A stretch of 39,542 nt of DNA from Gammaproteobacteria bacterium (GTDB lineage: Bacteria; Pseudomonadota; Gammaproteobacteria; Steroidobacterales; GCA-2729495). The notes under the pieces are model-generated. The model was not told where the DNA came from, did not search any database, and saw only the letters and a program-made list of their open reading frames with translations. Positions 25,039 through 35,473 of the stretch are shown here, in pieces. Position 1 is the stretch's first letter; the number at the start of each line of letters is the position of its first letter. The DNA lies in assembly GCA_013001905.1 (NCBI GenBank), contig JABDLC010000017.1:1-39542 (forward strand). The letters are read 5' to 3'. The position numbers and the translations under genes are program-made.

Positions 25039-26121
25039 TTAACCGTTAGTGCGTTCGAACTCTTCCATGAACGCAATCAGTGCATCGATCGCTTCCATCG
25101 GAACCGCGTTGTAAATACTGGCGCGCATTCCGCCGACTGAGCGATGCCCTTTCAGATTGGTCATGCCTGCCGCGGCCGACTGCTCCAGAAAGAGCGCGTC
25201 CAGATCCGCATTCGCCAGCGTGAACGGGATATTCATCCACGAGCGGTGCTCGATTGCCACCGGATTGGCGTAGAAGTCCGAGCTATCGATGGCCGCATAC
25301 AACTTCGCAGCCTTGGCTGAGTTTTGTTCGCCCATGGCAGCAAGCCCGCCGTTGCGCTTAATCCAGTCGAACACCAAACCGGCCATGTACCAGGCAAAGG
25401 TCGGTGGCGTGTTCGACATCGAACCTGCGTCCGCCTGTGTGCTGTACTTCAGTATGTCCGGCAAACCGGCGCCCCCGGAGGCGATCAGATCCTTACGGAC
25501 GATGACAATGGTCAGCCCGGCGGGACCGATGTTTTTCTGCGCGCCGGCGTAGATCATGCCGAACTTATCCACGTCGATCGGGCGCGACAGAATGGTTGAC
25601 GACATGTCGCAGACCACCGGCACGTTGCCGACATCAGGCACATCGTGAAGTTCGACGCCGCCGATAGTTTCATTGCCGCAGTAATGAAAGTACGCAGCGT
25701 CGTCAGTCAGATTCCAGCTGTCGCGGGCAGGCACGTCCGTGTAGTTGGAGTCAGCGCCGTCAGCGACCAGATTGACCGTCCGCACAGCCTGACCTTGCTT
25801 GAGGGCCTTTTTCGACCAGGAACCGGTGACAAGCTGATCGACGGTTTGCCCGTCGGCGGCAAGATTCATCGGAATCAGCGCGAACTGCTGTGTCGCGCCA
25901 CCCTGAAGAAACATCACTGCGTAGTCGTCGGACACGCCCATCAGCTCGCGCAGGTCGGCTTCCGCCTGCTCTGCAACCGCGACAAACGGCTTGCTGCGAT
26001 GGCTGACCTCCATTACTGACATACCGGTGCCCTGCCAGTCGGTCAACTCGGCTTTCGCGGTTTCAAGAACCTCGAGCGGCAGCGCCGCCGGGCCCGCACT
26101 GAAATTAAATACTCGTGACAT
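25039..26121 (-). CDS. serC: Phosphoserine aminotransferase
   Basis: 360-residue PLP enzyme for serine synthesis, also used in pyridoxine synthesis. N-terminus FNFSAGPAALPLEVLETA, SVMEVSHRSKPF and the PLP lysine region YAGAQKNIGPAGLTIVIV are diagnostic. It is the first gene after gyrA, from which a hairpin separates it. Confidence 0.97.
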   Translation of the reverse strand: MSRVFNFSAGPAALPLEVLETAKAELTDWQGTGMSVMEVSHRSKPFVAVAEQAEADLRELMGVSDDYAVMFLQGGATQQFALIPMNLAADGQTVDQLVTGSWSKKALKQGQAVRTVNLVADGADSNYTDVPARDSWNLTDDAAYFHYCGNETIGGVELHDVPDVGNVPVVCDMSSTILSRPIDVDKFGMIYAGAQKNIGPAGLTIVIVRKDLIASGGAGLPDILKYSTQADAGSMSNTPPTFAWYMAGLVFDWIKRNGGLAAMGEQNSAKAAKLYAAIDSSDFYANPVAIEHRSWMNIPFTLANADLDALFLEQSAAAGMTNLKGHRSVGGMRASIYNAVPMEAIDALIAFMEEFERTNG

Positions 26122-26129
26122 TTTTCGTT

Positions 26130-26163
26130 CCGTAATAAATTAGGCGCCAACTGAACTGGCGCC
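26130..26163 (-). terminator. Probable terminator between gyrA and serC
   Basis: Minus strand: GGCGCCA (26163-26157), a seven-base loop, TGGCGCC (26149-26143), then the AT-rich TAATTTATT. Stem is perfect; the tail is T-rich but not a pure T-run. Confidence 0.55.
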
Positions 26164-26193
26164 GGTGTCAATCAAAATTAAGGGGGCAAACAG

Positions 26194-28752
26194 TTATTCT
26201 TGTTCTTCTTCCTGCGTCTGATCTTCCTGGATCTGCTCGATCCGCTCCACGCCGACCAGACGATCGCCCTCGGTTACGCGGATCAACCGCACACCCTGAG
26301 TATTACGACCCTGCGTGGAAACTTCAGCGACGGCGGTGCGCACCAACGTGCCCGACGAGCTGATCAGCATGATCTCATCGTCGTCCGTGGCCTGCACAGC
26401 TCCGACCAGCTCGCCATTGCGCTCACTCGCCTGTATCGCGATGACGCCCTGACCGCCGCGCCCCTGCGTGGAGAATTCGTCCACCTGGGTGCGCTTGCCG
26501 TAACCGTGTGCCGTGGCTGTCAGCACATCGCCGTCGCCGACGATTATAAGCGCAATCACCTTGTGGGAGCCCGCCAGCTTGATGCCGCGCACGCCCGCAG
26601 CGCCGCGGCCCATCTCGCGGACGTTCGCCTCATTGAAGCGGATTGCTTTGCCGGAACTCGCACACAGCATGATGTCCTGATTGCCATCGGTCAGTGCCAC
26701 ATCAACGAGCAGATCGCCATCGCGCAGATCGAGCGCGATGATGCCGTTAGTGCGCGGGCGTGAGAACGCCTCCAGAGAGGTCTTCTTCACTCTGCCCGAG
26801 CTGGTGGCCATGAATACGTACTGATCTTTTGAATACTCGCGCACCGGCAAGACCGCATTGATACGCTCGTCTTCCTGCAACGGCAGCAAATTGATCAGCG
26901 GCTTGCCGCGAGCGCCGCGACTGGCCTGCGGCACCTGATAGACCTTCAGCCAGTAGCACTTGCCGCGACTCGAGAAGCACAGCAGCGTGTCATGGCTGTT
27001 GGCAACAAACAGTTTCTCGACAAAGTCTTCGTCTTTGACCTTGGTCGCCGAACGCCCGCGCCCGCCGCGCTTTTGCGCCTGATAAGCATCGAGCGGCTGC
27101 GCTTTGGCGTACCCACCGTGCGACAGTGTGACGACCAGATCCTCAACGGGGATCAGGTCTTCCGTCGTCACGTCAGAATGGTCGACAACAATTTCGGTAC
27201 GGCGCTCGTCCGCATAGTTCTCGCGGATGTCCCCGAGCTCCTCGCGGATAACCCTCAGGAGCTCATCGGGGTTTTGCAGTATCTCAGTCAGATACTTAAT
27301 TTTGTCCAGTATCTCTTTGTATTCATTAACTATCTTTTCGCGCTCGAGACCGGTCAGGCGATTCAGTCGCAAGTCAAGAATGGCCTGCGCCTGATCCGGC
27401 GACAGCCGGTAGCCTTGTTTGCTGATCCCGAAGTCGCCGACCAGTTCATCCGGCCGTGTGCTGATATCGCCGGCACGCTCCAGCATGGCCGTCACGTCAC
27501 CCGGCTCCCACACCGCTTCGATCAGTGCCTCTTTAGCAGCGGCGGGCGATTCCGCCTTCTTGATGAGATCGATGACTGCATCAATGTTGGCGAGCGCTAC
27601 TGCCTGACCTTCCAGTACATGACCACGTTCCCGGGCCTTGCGCAGCTCGTAAACGGTGCGCCGGGTCACCACCTCGCGACGATGCCGGACAAAGGCTTCC
27701 AGCGACTCCTTCAGTGTCAGGAGACGCGGCTGACCGTCGCGTAACGCGACCATGTTGATGCCGAACACCGACTGCAGGGGCGTTTGCTTGTAAAGGTTGT
27801 TGAGCACCACGTCTGCCATGACGCCGGTGCGCAGCTCGATCACCACCCGCATGCCGTCCTTGTCAGACTCATCGCGCAGTTCGGTGATGCCGTCAATCTT
27901 CTTGTCACGCACCAACTCGGCGATCTTCTCGATCAGCCGGGCCTTATTCACCTGATACGGCAACTCGGTCAGCACGATGGCCTCTTTGCCTTTGCTGTTG
28001 ACCTGTTCGATGGCGTGCCGCGCACGCACGTAGATACGGCCACGACCCGTGGTGTAGGCCGAATAGATGCCGGCTGTGCCGTTAATAATGCCGGCCGTCG
28101 GGAAATCCGGACCCGGCACGATTTCCATCAGCTCAGCGGGCGTAATGTCCGGGTTGTCGATCAGCGCCAGCGTGGCATCGACAATTTCGCCAAGATTATG
28201 TGGCGGGATGTTGGTGGCCATGCCGACCGCGATACCTGACGAACCGTTGACCAGCAGGTTCGGCACCCGCGTTGGCAATACGGTGGGCTCGGACTCAGAG
28301 CCGTCGTAGTTCTCGGCGAAATCAACTGTCTCTTTGTCGATATCCGCGAGCAGCTCGTTGGCGAGCCGCGTCATGCGAACTTCGGTGTATCGCATCGCTG
28401 CCGGCGCATCACCGTCAACGGAGCCGAAGTTGCCCTGCCCGTCGATCAGCAGGTAGCGCAACGAGAATGGCTGCGCCATGCGTACGATCGTGTCATAGAC
28501 GGCTGAATCACCGTGCGGGTGATACTTACCGATCACATCACCCACCACGCGCGCGGACTTTTTGTACGGTTTGGAGTAGTCATTTCCGAGCTCACGCATT
28601 GCATACAACACGCGGCGGTGCACGGGTTTCAACCCGTCACGTACATCGGGCAATGCCCGGCCAACGATCACGCTCATTGCGTAATCGAGGTAACTTTGCC
28701 GCATCTCGTCTTCGAGATTGACAGGCAATACTTCCTGCGCCACGTCTGTCAT
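26194..28752 (-). CDS. gyrA: DNA gyrase subunit A
   Basis: 852 residues. Breakage-reunion subunit of gyrase, catalytic Y122 in AAMRYTEVR. The quinolone-resistance region reads [12 protein letters not shown] with S83 and D87 in E. coli numbering, so it has the susceptible-type residues. The C-terminal beta-pinwheel carries a GyrA box in the form QKRGGRG instead of the usual QRRGGKG. The tail is rich in Glu and Gln. It is divergent from mtaD across 127 bases. Confidence 0.98.
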   Translation of the reverse strand: MTDVAQEVLPVNLEDEMRQSYLDYAMSVIVGRALPDVRDGLKPVHRRVLYAMRELGNDYSKPYKKSARVVGDVIGKYHPHGDSAVYDTIVRMAQPFSLRYLLIDGQGNFGSVDGDAPAAMRYTEVRMTRLANELLADIDKETVDFAENYDGSESEPTVLPTRVPNLLVNGSSGIAVGMATNIPPHNLGEIVDATLALIDNPDITPAELMEIVPGPDFPTAGIINGTAGIYSAYTTGRGRIYVRARHAIEQVNSKGKEAIVLTELPYQVNKARLIEKIAELVRDKKIDGITELRDESDKDGMRVVIELRTGVMADVVLNNLYKQTPLQSVFGINMVALRDGQPRLLTLKESLEAFVRHRREVVTRRTVYELRKARERGHVLEGQAVALANIDAVIDLIKKAESPAAAKEALIEAVWEPGDVTAMLERAGDISTRPDELVGDFGISKQGYRLSPDQAQAILDLRLNRLTGLEREKIVNEYKEILDKIKYLTEILQNPDELLRVIREELGDIRENYADERRTEIVVDHSDVTTEDLIPVEDLVVTLSHGGYAKAQPLDAYQAQKRGGRGRSATKVKDEDFVEKLFVANSHDTLLCFSSRGKCYWLKVYQVPQASRGARGKPLINLLPLQEDERINAVLPVREYSKDQYVFMATSSGRVKKTSLEAFSRPRTNGIIALDLRDGDLLVDVALTDGNQDIMLCASSGKAIRFNEANVREMGRGAAGVRGIKLAGSHKVIALIIVGDGDVLTATAHGYGKRTQVDEFSTQGRGGQGVIAIQASERNGELVGAVQATDDDEIMLISSSGTLVRTAVAEVSTQGRNTQGVRLIRVTEGDRLVGVERIEQIQEDQTQEEEQE

Positions 28753-28879
28753 CGGTGGTCTGAACTACTCTGGTTTGGTTGGGTGATGAGGCCCTGCAAG
28801 AGCCGGTTTGTGTATACAAATATATATGTGTTGAAACGGGCGAAATTTTACCACAGAGTAGCCGCTTTCGGAGTGCTGA
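28753..28879. promoter_or_regulatory. Divergent gyrA/mtaD intergenic region
   Basis: An AT-rich island around 28807-28832 (TTTGTGTATACAAATATATA and onward) contrasts with the GC-rich surroundings and contains a GTATAC core with near-symmetric flanks. It probably holds both promoters. I cannot assign -35 and -10 elements with confidence; TTTCAA-N16-TACACA on the minus strand is one possibility for gyrA. Confidence 0.4.
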
Positions 28880-30199
28880 ATGTCGCCTGTTGAGCTTGTA
28901 GTTGCCCCGCGCTGGCTGATTCCGGTCGAACCGGCCGGCGCGATCCTCGAAGACCATGCGGTCGCCGTGGGCGACGGCAGAATTCTGTCTGTCGGGCCGG
29001 CCAATGAGCTTCGCGAGGCGCACCCGGATGCCGACTGGATCGACCGGCCCGACCACGCCCTCATCCCCGGGCTCGTCAATGCTCACACGCATGCCGCCAT
29101 GAACCTGCTGCGCGGTTACGCCGATGACCTGCCGCTGGATACCTGGCTGGCGGAACACATCTGGCCGGCCGAGGGGCGCTGGGTCAACCGTGATTTCGTC
29201 CGGGACGGTGCGGATCTGGCCATACTGGAAATGATCCGCGGCGGCACCACCTCCTTTCAGGATATGTACTTCTTTCCGGATGAGGTCGGTGCGGTCGCAG
29301 CCGAGCGCGGCATCCGTGCCGTCGTCAGCATGATTGTGATCGGCGCCCCGACCGTGTGGGCCGAGTCGACTGACGAATACCTCAGCAGAGGTCTCGAGGT
29401 GCACGATCGCTATAAGGATCACCCGCTGGTCAAAACCGCGTTCGCGCCGCACGCACCCTACACCGTGGATGACGATGCACTCCGGCGAATCGTCACGCTT
29501 GCCGATCAGACAGACACCTGCATCCACATGCACGTGCACGAAACTGCTCGCGAAGTGCAGGATGCAGTCGATGCGAACGGTAAGCGGCCCCTGCAGCGAC
29601 TGGATGAACTCGGCCTCCTGACGCCACAGCTGAACGCGGTGCACATGACCGAACTGAGCGACAATGAAATCAGCCTGCTGTCATCCCGTGGCGTTCATGT
29701 AGTGCATTGCCCGGAGTCGAACATGAAACTGGCCAGCGGCAGCTGCCCCAGCGGCAAACTCATCGCGTCCGGCGTTAATGTCGCACTCGGCACCGACGGG
29801 GCCGCAAGCAACAACGACCTCGACATGTTCGGCGAAATGCGCAGCGCGGCCCTGCTCGGCAAAATAACGAGCGAAGACGCCAGCGCGCTGCCCGCTGCCA
29901 CCGTCCTGCAAATGGCGACATTGAACGGCGCCCGCGCGCTGGGGCTCGGCGAAGAGACGGGCTCGCTGACGCCCGGCAAATCGGCCGACATGGTGTGCGT
30001 GAATCTGAATGTGCCCGCCTGCCAGCCAGTGCACAATCCCCTGTCACAGATTGTTTACAGCGCCGGGCGTGATCAGGTGTCGGATGTATGGGTGGCCGGT
30101 CGCGCCCTTTACACTGAAGGCAAGTACCTGAGCACCGAACCCGACGACGTGCTGGCGCGGGCCAACGCCTGGATGACCCGAATGCAGGCAGAGGCCTGA
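28880..30199 (+). CDS. mtaD: Amidohydrolase, 5-methylthioadenosine/S-adenosylhomocysteine deaminase type (MtaD, TRZ/ATZ family)
   Basis: 439 residues; hydrolytic deaminase of the metal-dependent amidohydrolase fold. Metal and catalytic motifs: PGLVNAHTHAAMNLLRG, HMHVHETAREVQDA, and ALGTDGAASNNDLDMFGE, with VVHCPESNMKLASG between. In Pseudomonas the gene at this place next to ubiG is a methylthioadenosine deaminase feeding methionine salvage; related enzymes act on other amino-purines or triazines, so the substrate is inferred. The ubiG gene follows after five bases. Confidence 0.88.
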   Translation: MSPVELVVAPRWLIPVEPAGAILEDHAVAVGDGRILSVGPANELREAHPDADWIDRPDHALIPGLVNAHTHAAMNLLRGYADDLPLDTWLAEHIWPAEGRWVNRDFVRDGADLAILEMIRGGTTSFQDMYFFPDEVGAVAAERGIRAVVSMIVIGAPTVWAESTDEYLSRGLEVHDRYKDHPLVKTAFAPHAPYTVDDDALRRIVTLADQTDTCIHMHVHETAREVQDAVDANGKRPLQRLDELGLLTPQLNAVHMTELSDNEISLLSSRGVHVVHCPESNMKLASGSCPSGKLIASGVNVALGTDGAASNNDLDMFGEMRSAALLGKITSEDASALPAATVLQMATLNGARALGLGEETGSLTPGKSADMVCVNLNVPACQPVHNPLSQIVYSAGRDQVSDVWVAGRALYTEGKYLSTEPDDVLARANAWMTRMQAEA

Positions 30200-30204
30200 C
30201 CTGA

Positions 30205-30921
30205 ATGAACGCAGCAACTGACGACAATGTTGACGACGGAGAGATCCGCAAATTCGATGCACTGGCGAGTCGCTGGTGGGATCCGGAAGGTGAATTTAAA
30301 CCGCTGCACCGACTGAACCCGCTGCGCGCCGGCTACGTGACCGAGAGAGCTGCGGTTGACGGCCAGCCGGTGCTCGACGTCGGCTGCGGCGGCGGCCTGC
30401 TGACCGAAGCACTCGCACAGGCCGGAGGTGAAGTCACCGGCATCGACATGGCGCCCGCACCGTTGCAGGTTGCCAAACTGCACCAGCACAAATCCGGGCT
30501 CGACAGCATCCGCTATCTGGAAACCCACGCGGAGGCACTGGCTGAACAAGAGACCGGCCGATACGCCGTGGTCACGTGTATGGAAGTTATCGAACACGTA
30601 CCCGACCCGCAGTCGCTGATCACGGCCTGCGCAGCGTTAACACGCCCCGGCGGCGATGTCTTTTTCTCCACGCTGAATCGCAATCTGAAGGCATTCATGC
30701 TGGCCATTGTTGGCGCCGAGTACGTGCTGAATATGCTGCCGAAAGGCACCCACGAGTACAGCAAATTTATACGCCCGTCGGAATTGCGCCGCTGGGCCCG
30801 CGCGGCGGATCTGGAGTTTGCCGACATCACAGGATTGACGTATCACCCGATCAGCGGTGAGTTCAGTCTCGGCAGTGATGTCGACGTCAATTACCTGATG
30901 CACTTTCGCAAACCTGCATGA
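30205..30921 (+). CDS. ubiG: Ubiquinone biosynthesis O-methyltransferase
   Basis: 238-residue SAM-dependent methyltransferase that performs both O-methylations of the ubiquinone ring. SAM motif LDVGCGGGLLTEALAQAGGEVTGIDMA, N-terminal IRKFDALASRWWDPEGEFKPLH and the PKGTHEYSKFIRPSEL segment are characteristic of UbiG. Its last four bases overlap the next gene (ATGA). Confidence 0.97.
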   Translation: MNAATDDNVDDGEIRKFDALASRWWDPEGEFKPLHRLNPLRAGYVTERAAVDGQPVLDVGCGGGLLTEALAQAGGEVTGIDMAPAPLQVAKLHQHKSGLDSIRYLETHAEALAEQETGRYAVVTCMEVIEHVPDPQSLITACAALTRPGGDVFFSTLNRNLKAFMLAIVGAEYVLNMLPKGTHEYSKFIRPSELRRWARAADLEFADITGLTYHPISGEFSLGSDVDVNYLMHFRKPA

Positions 30922-31580
30922 CGAGACTGCTCAATTCGACCACTGCCGTGCTGTTTGATCTGGACGGCACATTGCTGGACACCGCGCGTGATCTGGTGCG
31001 GGTACTCCATGTCGTTTGCGATGAAGAGGGCCAGAACAAGCCCGACGGCGAGCTGGCCGGGCGCTATGTCTCGCACGGTGCGATCGGCCTGATACGGCTG
31101 GCGTTTCCCGAGGCAGACGCCGACACGCAGGAGCACCTGCGAAAACGCCTGGTGAAGCTCTATGAAGACTCGCTTGTGGTGGAGACCCAGGCCTACCCCG
31201 GCGTTTTGCAGATGCTGGACGATCTGGACGCACGCGACATCGCATGGGGCATCGTCACCAACAAAATGCGCTACCTCGCCGCACCGATCATCGAGCACTT
31301 CGGTCTGCATGAACGTTGCCGGACGCTGGTCGGCGGCGATACCGCTGCGCGCAACAAACCGCACCCGGATCCCATCGTGCTGGCGCTGGCCGAACTGGCA
31401 ACTGAGCCGTCAGCCGCAATCTATGTCGGCGATGCTGAGAAAGACATGCTGGCGGGCCGCGCTGCGGGGACTCGCACGGTGGGCGTGACCTGGGGCTATG
31501 TGCCCCCCGGTGACAGAGCGCCCCATGAATGGGACGCAGACTATACAATTGACCATCCACGGGAATTGTTAACGTTGTAA
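30918..31580 (+). CDS. HAD-family phosphatase, MupP / phosphoglycolate phosphatase type
   Basis: 220-residue HAD hydrolase with motif I FDLDGTLLDTARDLVRV, motif II region WGIVTNK and motif IV YVGDAEKDMLAGRAAG. Annotated by similarity as phosphoglycolate phosphatase, but in Pseudomonas the gene right after ubiG encodes MupP, an N-acetylmuramic acid 6-phosphate phosphatase of cell-wall recycling. The same neighbours (mtaD, ubiG before; yciK-like after) favour MupP. Motifs alone cannot decide the substrate. It overlaps ubiG by four bases. Confidence 0.87.
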   Translation: MTRLLNSTTAVLFDLDGTLLDTARDLVRVLHVVCDEEGQNKPDGELAGRYVSHGAIGLIRLAFPEADADTQEHLRKRLVKLYEDSLVVETQAYPGVLQMLDDLDARDIAWGIVTNKMRYLAAPIIEHFGLHERCRTLVGGDTAARNKPHPDPIVLALAELATEPSAAIYVGDAEKDMLAGRAAGTRTVGVTWGYVPPGDRAPHEWDADYTIDHPRELLTL

Positions 31581-31620
31581 GTACGGTCGCCACAAGTCTC
31601 AGGCAGACCGGGGGGCGCGC

Positions 31621-32985
31621 ATGAGTTTTTTCACACAACTGAATCCGTTGCAGCAGCTGTACGTTCTGCTGAGTGCGGCTGCATTGGCCGGGCTGCTCCT
31701 CGGTCTGTTTATTCAGTACCTGTTTGCCCGCACCACCCGGACCCGGCTGGAGGGCGAAATCGCTCTGCGGGATGCGCAGATCAGATCGGACGCCGAGCGC
31801 GCTGCAGAACGGGATCAGGCACTGGACGCCACACAACAGGCGCTCAAAGCCGTATTCGGCGATCTGGCCCGCGAATCGCTGGAACAGAACAGCGAAAACT
31901 TTCTGCGCCTTGCCGGCGAGAAGTTTGCCAATCAGCAGAATCAGGCGAAAGCCGAGCTCGGCGCCAAGGAAAAAGCCGTTGAGGCTCTGGTCAAACCACT
32001 CCAGGAAGCGCTCGACAAGACCCACAAACAGATCAACGAGCTTGAGAAAACCCGGCAGGAAGCATACGGCAACCTCACTCAGCAACTGAGTGCGGTGCAC
32101 CTGGGCCAGGAAAGCCTGCGCGCCGAGACCAACAAGCTGGTCAGCTCCCTGCGGCAGCCCAATGTGCGCGGCCAATGGGGTGAACTGACGCTGCGTCGTC
32201 TGGCCGAACTGGCGGGCATGGTGGATCGCTGTGACTTTGCCGAACAGGTGCATGTGCGCACCGAGGGCAGCGACCCCAATATTCGCCCCGACATGGTGAT
32301 ACATCTGCCGGAAAAGGGTCAGCTGGTCGTCGATGTGAAGACACCGCTCGAGGCCTATTTAAAAGCCGTCGCCGAAGAAGATGAAGACAAGCGCAAGGCC
32401 TTCCTGGAAGGCCACGCCCGCAACTTGGCGAATCATGTGAAAACACTCGCCAGTAAAGCCTACTTCGATCAGTTCGAGCACAGCCCGGAATTTGTCATTC
32501 TGTTTGTCCCCGGCGACCAGTTTCTGTCGGCCGCGCTGGACGTGCGACCAGCCCTGCTCGACGAGGCGCTGCGCAGTAAGGTCTTGTTGGTCACGCCGAC
32601 GAGTCTCGTTGCTTTGTTAAAAGTCGTCGCCTACGGCTGGATGCAGTTCAAGCTGGAAAAAAATGCCGAGGAAATTCGCGATCTGGCCATCGAGATGCAC
32701 AAGCGCATCGGCACATTCACAGGGCACCTCGACAACGCCGGCAAAAAACTGAGCCAGAGCGTCAAAGCCTACAACGACGCCATCGGCTCACTGGAAAGTC
32801 GCGTCATGCCAAATGTACGCACGATTGAGTCGCTGGGAGCCAACTCCGGCAAAGACATTCCCTCCCCGAGCGCCATTGATATCACCGCCCGCGAACTGAA
32901 ACTGGTCGTGGACGATCTGCAAACCGACACCAGTGGGAGCGCATTGCCTCCCGCCGAAGACGACAACGATGAGCTTCACCCCTGA
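31621..32985 (+). CDS. rmuC: DNA recombination protein RmuC
   Basis: 454 residues. N-terminal membrane segment (YVLLSAAALAGLLLGLFIQYLF without the ends) and a coiled coil from about 45 to 165, then the RmuC nuclease-like domain with GQWGELTLRRLAELAGM and the PD-(D/E)XK-like VVDVKTPLEAYLKA. RmuC limits inversions at short inverted repeats and, in recent work, takes part in antiphage or DNA quality control. A G-rich stretch precedes the ATG; the end overlaps the next gene by 17 bases. Confidence 0.95.
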   Translation: MSFFTQLNPLQQLYVLLSAAALAGLLLGLFIQYLFARTTRTRLEGEIALRDAQIRSDAERAAERDQALDATQQALKAVFGDLARESLEQNSENFLRLAGEKFANQQNQAKAELGAKEKAVEALVKPLQEALDKTHKQINELEKTRQEAYGNLTQQLSAVHLGQESLRAETNKLVSSLRQPNVRGQWGELTLRRLAELAGMVDRCDFAEQVHVRTEGSDPNIRPDMVIHLPEKGQLVVDVKTPLEAYLKAVAEEDEDKRKAFLEGHARNLANHVKTLASKAYFDQFEHSPEFVILFVPGDQFLSAALDVRPALLDEALRSKVLLVTPTSLVALLKVVAYGWMQFKLEKNAEEIRDLAIEMHKRIGTFTGHLDNAGKKLSQSVKAYNDAIGSLESRVMPNVRTIESLGANSGKDIPSPSAIDITARELKLVVDDLQTDTSGSALPPAEDDNDELHP

Positions 32986-33730
32986 TTCCTACAGCCCTGC
33001 ACCTGACCTCCTCAAAGACCGCATCATCCTGATTACCGGCGCCGGCGACGGCATCGGTGCTGAAGCGGCGCGTGAGTGCGCACGCCACGGCGCGACCGTC
33101 GTGCTGACCGGTCGCACTCAGGCGAAACTGGAAGCGGTGTATGACGCGATCGTTGCCGAGGGCGGCCCTGAACCGACGATCGCCGTCATCGACTTCGCTA
33201 AAGCGCAGGGCGATGACTACCGGGCGATCGCCAATGCCCTGGCAGAGCAGTTTGGTCATCTTGACGGCCTGTTGCACAACGCCGGCATTCTCGGCTACCT
33301 GTCACCGATCGAACATTTTGAAGTGCCGAAGTGGCTGGAAGTGATGCACGTGAACGTCAATGCACAGTTCATCCTGACACAGGAATTGCTGCCACTCCTG
33401 AAAGCCGCTGATGACCCGACGATCGTGTTCACATCCAGCGGTGTCGGTCGCAAGGGACGTGCGCTGTGGGGCGCCTACGCGGTGTCAAAATTTGCGACCG
33501 AGGGCCTGATGGAAACGCTGGCCGATGAACTCGACTACGCGCGGGTCAACTGCATCAACCCGGGCGCCACACGCACCGCGATGCGACGCGCCGCCTACCC
33601 GGCCGAAGACCCGACGACGCTGAAAACGCCGGCCGACATCATGCCCACGTATCTGTACCTGCTGGGGCCTGATTCGCGCGGCACGAGCGGACAAAGCCTC
33701 GACTGCCAGCCAAAGCGGGTCCGAAAATAA
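32969..33730 (+). CDS. YciK-like short-chain dehydrogenase/reductase
   Basis: 253 residues, NAD(P)-binding Rossmann fold with ILITGAGDGIGAEAARECA and the catalytic tetrad Ser (FTSSGVGRKG) and YAVSK. The frame is open from 32933, but the ATG at 32969 gives the family N-terminus. YciK proteins follow ubiG/mupP in many Gammaproteobacteria; the physiological substrate is not known to me. It converges with rluB with only two bases between. Confidence 0.92.
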   Translation: MSFTPDSYSPAPDLLKDRIILITGAGDGIGAEAARECARHGATVVLTGRTQAKLEAVYDAIVAEGGPEPTIAVIDFAKAQGDDYRAIANALAEQFGHLDGLLHNAGILGYLSPIEHFEVPKWLEVMHVNVNAQFILTQELLPLLKAADDPTIVFTSSGVGRKGRALWGAYAVSKFATEGLMETLADELDYARVNCINPGATRTAMRRAAYPAEDPTTLKTPADIMPTYLYLLGPDSRGTSGQSLDCQPKRVRK

Positions 33731-33732
33731 GG

Positions 33733-34461
33733 CTAGCGCACAGCGGCGCGCAGAGCCGCAGCCTCTTCCGGCTCCAGCTTGCGGTGCTTGCCCGGCCGCA
33801 AATTACGCGGCAGTTTTAACGGGCCGTAACTCACGCGCATCAGGCGGCTGACCGTGCAGCCGACCTGCTCAAACAATCGCCGCACGATACGATTCCGCCC
33901 TTCGCTGACCGTGACCAGACAGGTCTGGTTGGCCCCTTTGCTGTCCTTGATCGACAGCGTATCGAAGCGCGCCTCACCGTCATCGAGTTTGATGCCATTC
34001 AGCAACTGCTCAATAGCTTCATCGCTCAGTTCACCGCGCACCCGCACAGAGTATTCACGACTCAGTTGTGAAGACGGATGCATCAACTTGTTGGCAAGCT
34101 CCCCGTCGGTCGTTACCAGTAACAGCCCCGTGGTTTGATAGTCGAGACGCCCGACACTGATCCACCGGGCATCAATCGTTTTGGGTAGCGCGTCGAACAC
34201 GGTACGCCGCCCGTCAGGATCGGTGCGTGAGCAAATTTCACCCGCCGGTTTGTGATACATGAGTGTGCGGTGCGGCCGTTCACGTTTCGGCTTACGCAAT
34301 GGCTGCCCGTCAATAACGATGTGCTCGCTGCCATCGACTCGCATGCCGAGTTCGGCAGGCTCACCATTGACCTGAATCCGACCGGCTTTTATCCAGCCCT
34401 CTATCTGCCGGCGCGAGCCTTTGCCCAGGCCTGCCAGGTATTTTTGTAGTCGCTCTGCCAT
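33733..34461 (-). CDS. rluB: 23S rRNA pseudouridine(2605) synthase RluB
   Basis: 242 residues. An N-terminal S4 RNA-binding domain (LQKYLAGLGKGSRRQIEGWI) and the RsuA/RluB-type synthase domain with catalytic Asp in VGRLDYQTTGLLLVTTDGE and GRNRIVRRLFEQVG. Modifies the peptidyl-transferase region of 23S rRNA. Last gene of the yciO-like/M50/scpA/scpB/rluB run, an order typical of the group. Confidence 0.95.
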   Translation of the reverse strand: MAERLQKYLAGLGKGSRRQIEGWIKAGRIQVNGEPAELGMRVDGSEHIVIDGQPLRKPKRERPHRTLMYHKPAGEICSRTDPDGRRTVFDALPKTIDARWISVGRLDYQTTGLLLVTTDGELANKLMHPSSQLSREYSVRVRGELSDEAIEQLLNGIKLDDGEARFDTLSIKDSKGANQTCLVTVSEGRNRIVRRLFEQVGCTVSRLMRVSYGPLKLPRNLRPGKHRKLEPEEAAALRAAVR

Positions 34462-34515
34462 TTCGGTGCGGGTACGTTGCGGCCGATACCGTTAACCGGT
34501 CGGCCGGTGCCGCAC

Positions 34516-35448
34516 TCAGGATTGCTTGATGGGTACAACCTCAGCGCGCTCAGCGTTGAAGTCAGTTTCCGGCTCCCGGGTTGACCGGTCGCGAGCGTCC
34601 TCGAGCGACGCGATGTTGGCATCCTCGTCCGCCGCACCGGACACGACTTTGTCCACGGCCTCCGTGACCGCCAGGGCCGCGGCGAGTTCTTCATCACTCA
34701 CTTCGTCGTCAAGTTCGTCGTCTACTTGATCGTGCAGTTGATCGTCCGCGAGAGAAGGGTCGTATGACTCGTCACTACCGGCATCATCCGTATCTTCCTG
34801 CGCCTCAACATCATCCAAGACTGAGTCCGCACGCTCGTCACCGGCATCATCCGGTGCTATCTCCTCAGGCAGCGGTTCCTGATCCGCGGTGCCGAGTTCC
34901 AGTTGTACGCTGACGGGCTCAAGTTCTGCCAACTCCGCCAACGGCGGCAAATCGTCAAGCTTCTTGAGGCCGAAATAGTCGAGGAAAAATCGTGTGGTAC
35001 CAAACATGGCCGGCTTGCCCGGCACGTCACGGTGACCCACCACTTTGATCCAGTCGCGCTCCAGCAGCGTCCGGATAATGTTGGTGCTGACGGCGACGCC
35101 GCGAATTTCTTCGATATCGCCACGTGTCACTGGCTGGCGATACGCGATGATCGCCAGGGTTTCCATCAATGCGCGTGTGTAGCGCGGCGGGCGTTCTTCA
35201 AAGAGCTTGCCGAGCCACTGCCCCATGCTCTCCCGCACCTGAATGCGGAAACCGCTGGCAACTTCGCGAAGCTCAATTCCACGCTCCGCGTACTCATCCT
35301 GCAAAACCTTAATGACCTCGCGTATTTCCTTCTTCTCAGGGCCCTCACCCTCGTCACCGAACAGTGCTTTCAGCTGATCAATGGAGAGCGGTCCGCCTGC
35401 AGCCAGCATGGCGGCTTCGATTACATTTTTGAGGTGCTGCGATTCCAT
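34516..35448 (-). CDS. scpB: Segregation and condensation protein B with long acidic tail
   Basis: 310 residues. Residues about 1-185 are the ScpB tandem winged-helix part (LKNVIEAAMLAAGGPLSIDQ, ALMETLAIIAYRQPVTRGDI, FGTTRFFLDYFGLKKLDDLP). The remaining 120 or so residues form a very acidic, low-complexity tail (DEPDD-type runs of Asp and Glu) not found in the short Gram-positive proteins (about 190-200). ScpB joins ScpA and SMC to condense chromosomes. It lies 25 bases after scpA. Confidence 0.93.
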   Translation of the reverse strand: MESQHLKNVIEAAMLAAGGPLSIDQLKALFGDEGEGPEKKEIREVIKVLQDEYAERGIELREVASGFRIQVRESMGQWLGKLFEERPPRYTRALMETLAIIAYRQPVTRGDIEEIRGVAVSTNIIRTLLERDWIKVVGHRDVPGKPAMFGTTRFFLDYFGLKKLDDLPPLAELAELEPVSVQLELGTADQEPLPEEIAPDDAGDERADSVLDDVEAQEDTDDAGSDESYDPSLADDQLHDQVDDELDDEVSDEELAAALAVTEAVDKVVSGAADEDANIASLEDARDRSTREPETDFNAERAEVVPIKQS

Positions 35449-35473
35449 ATCTTTTCAGTTCCGTCTGAGAGTA

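Noticed and set aside
28637-29644. Minus-strand frame of 335 codons across the gyrA/mtaD junction
   Set aside because: It overlaps the start of gyrA, the promoter region and much of mtaD, both of which are certain genes.
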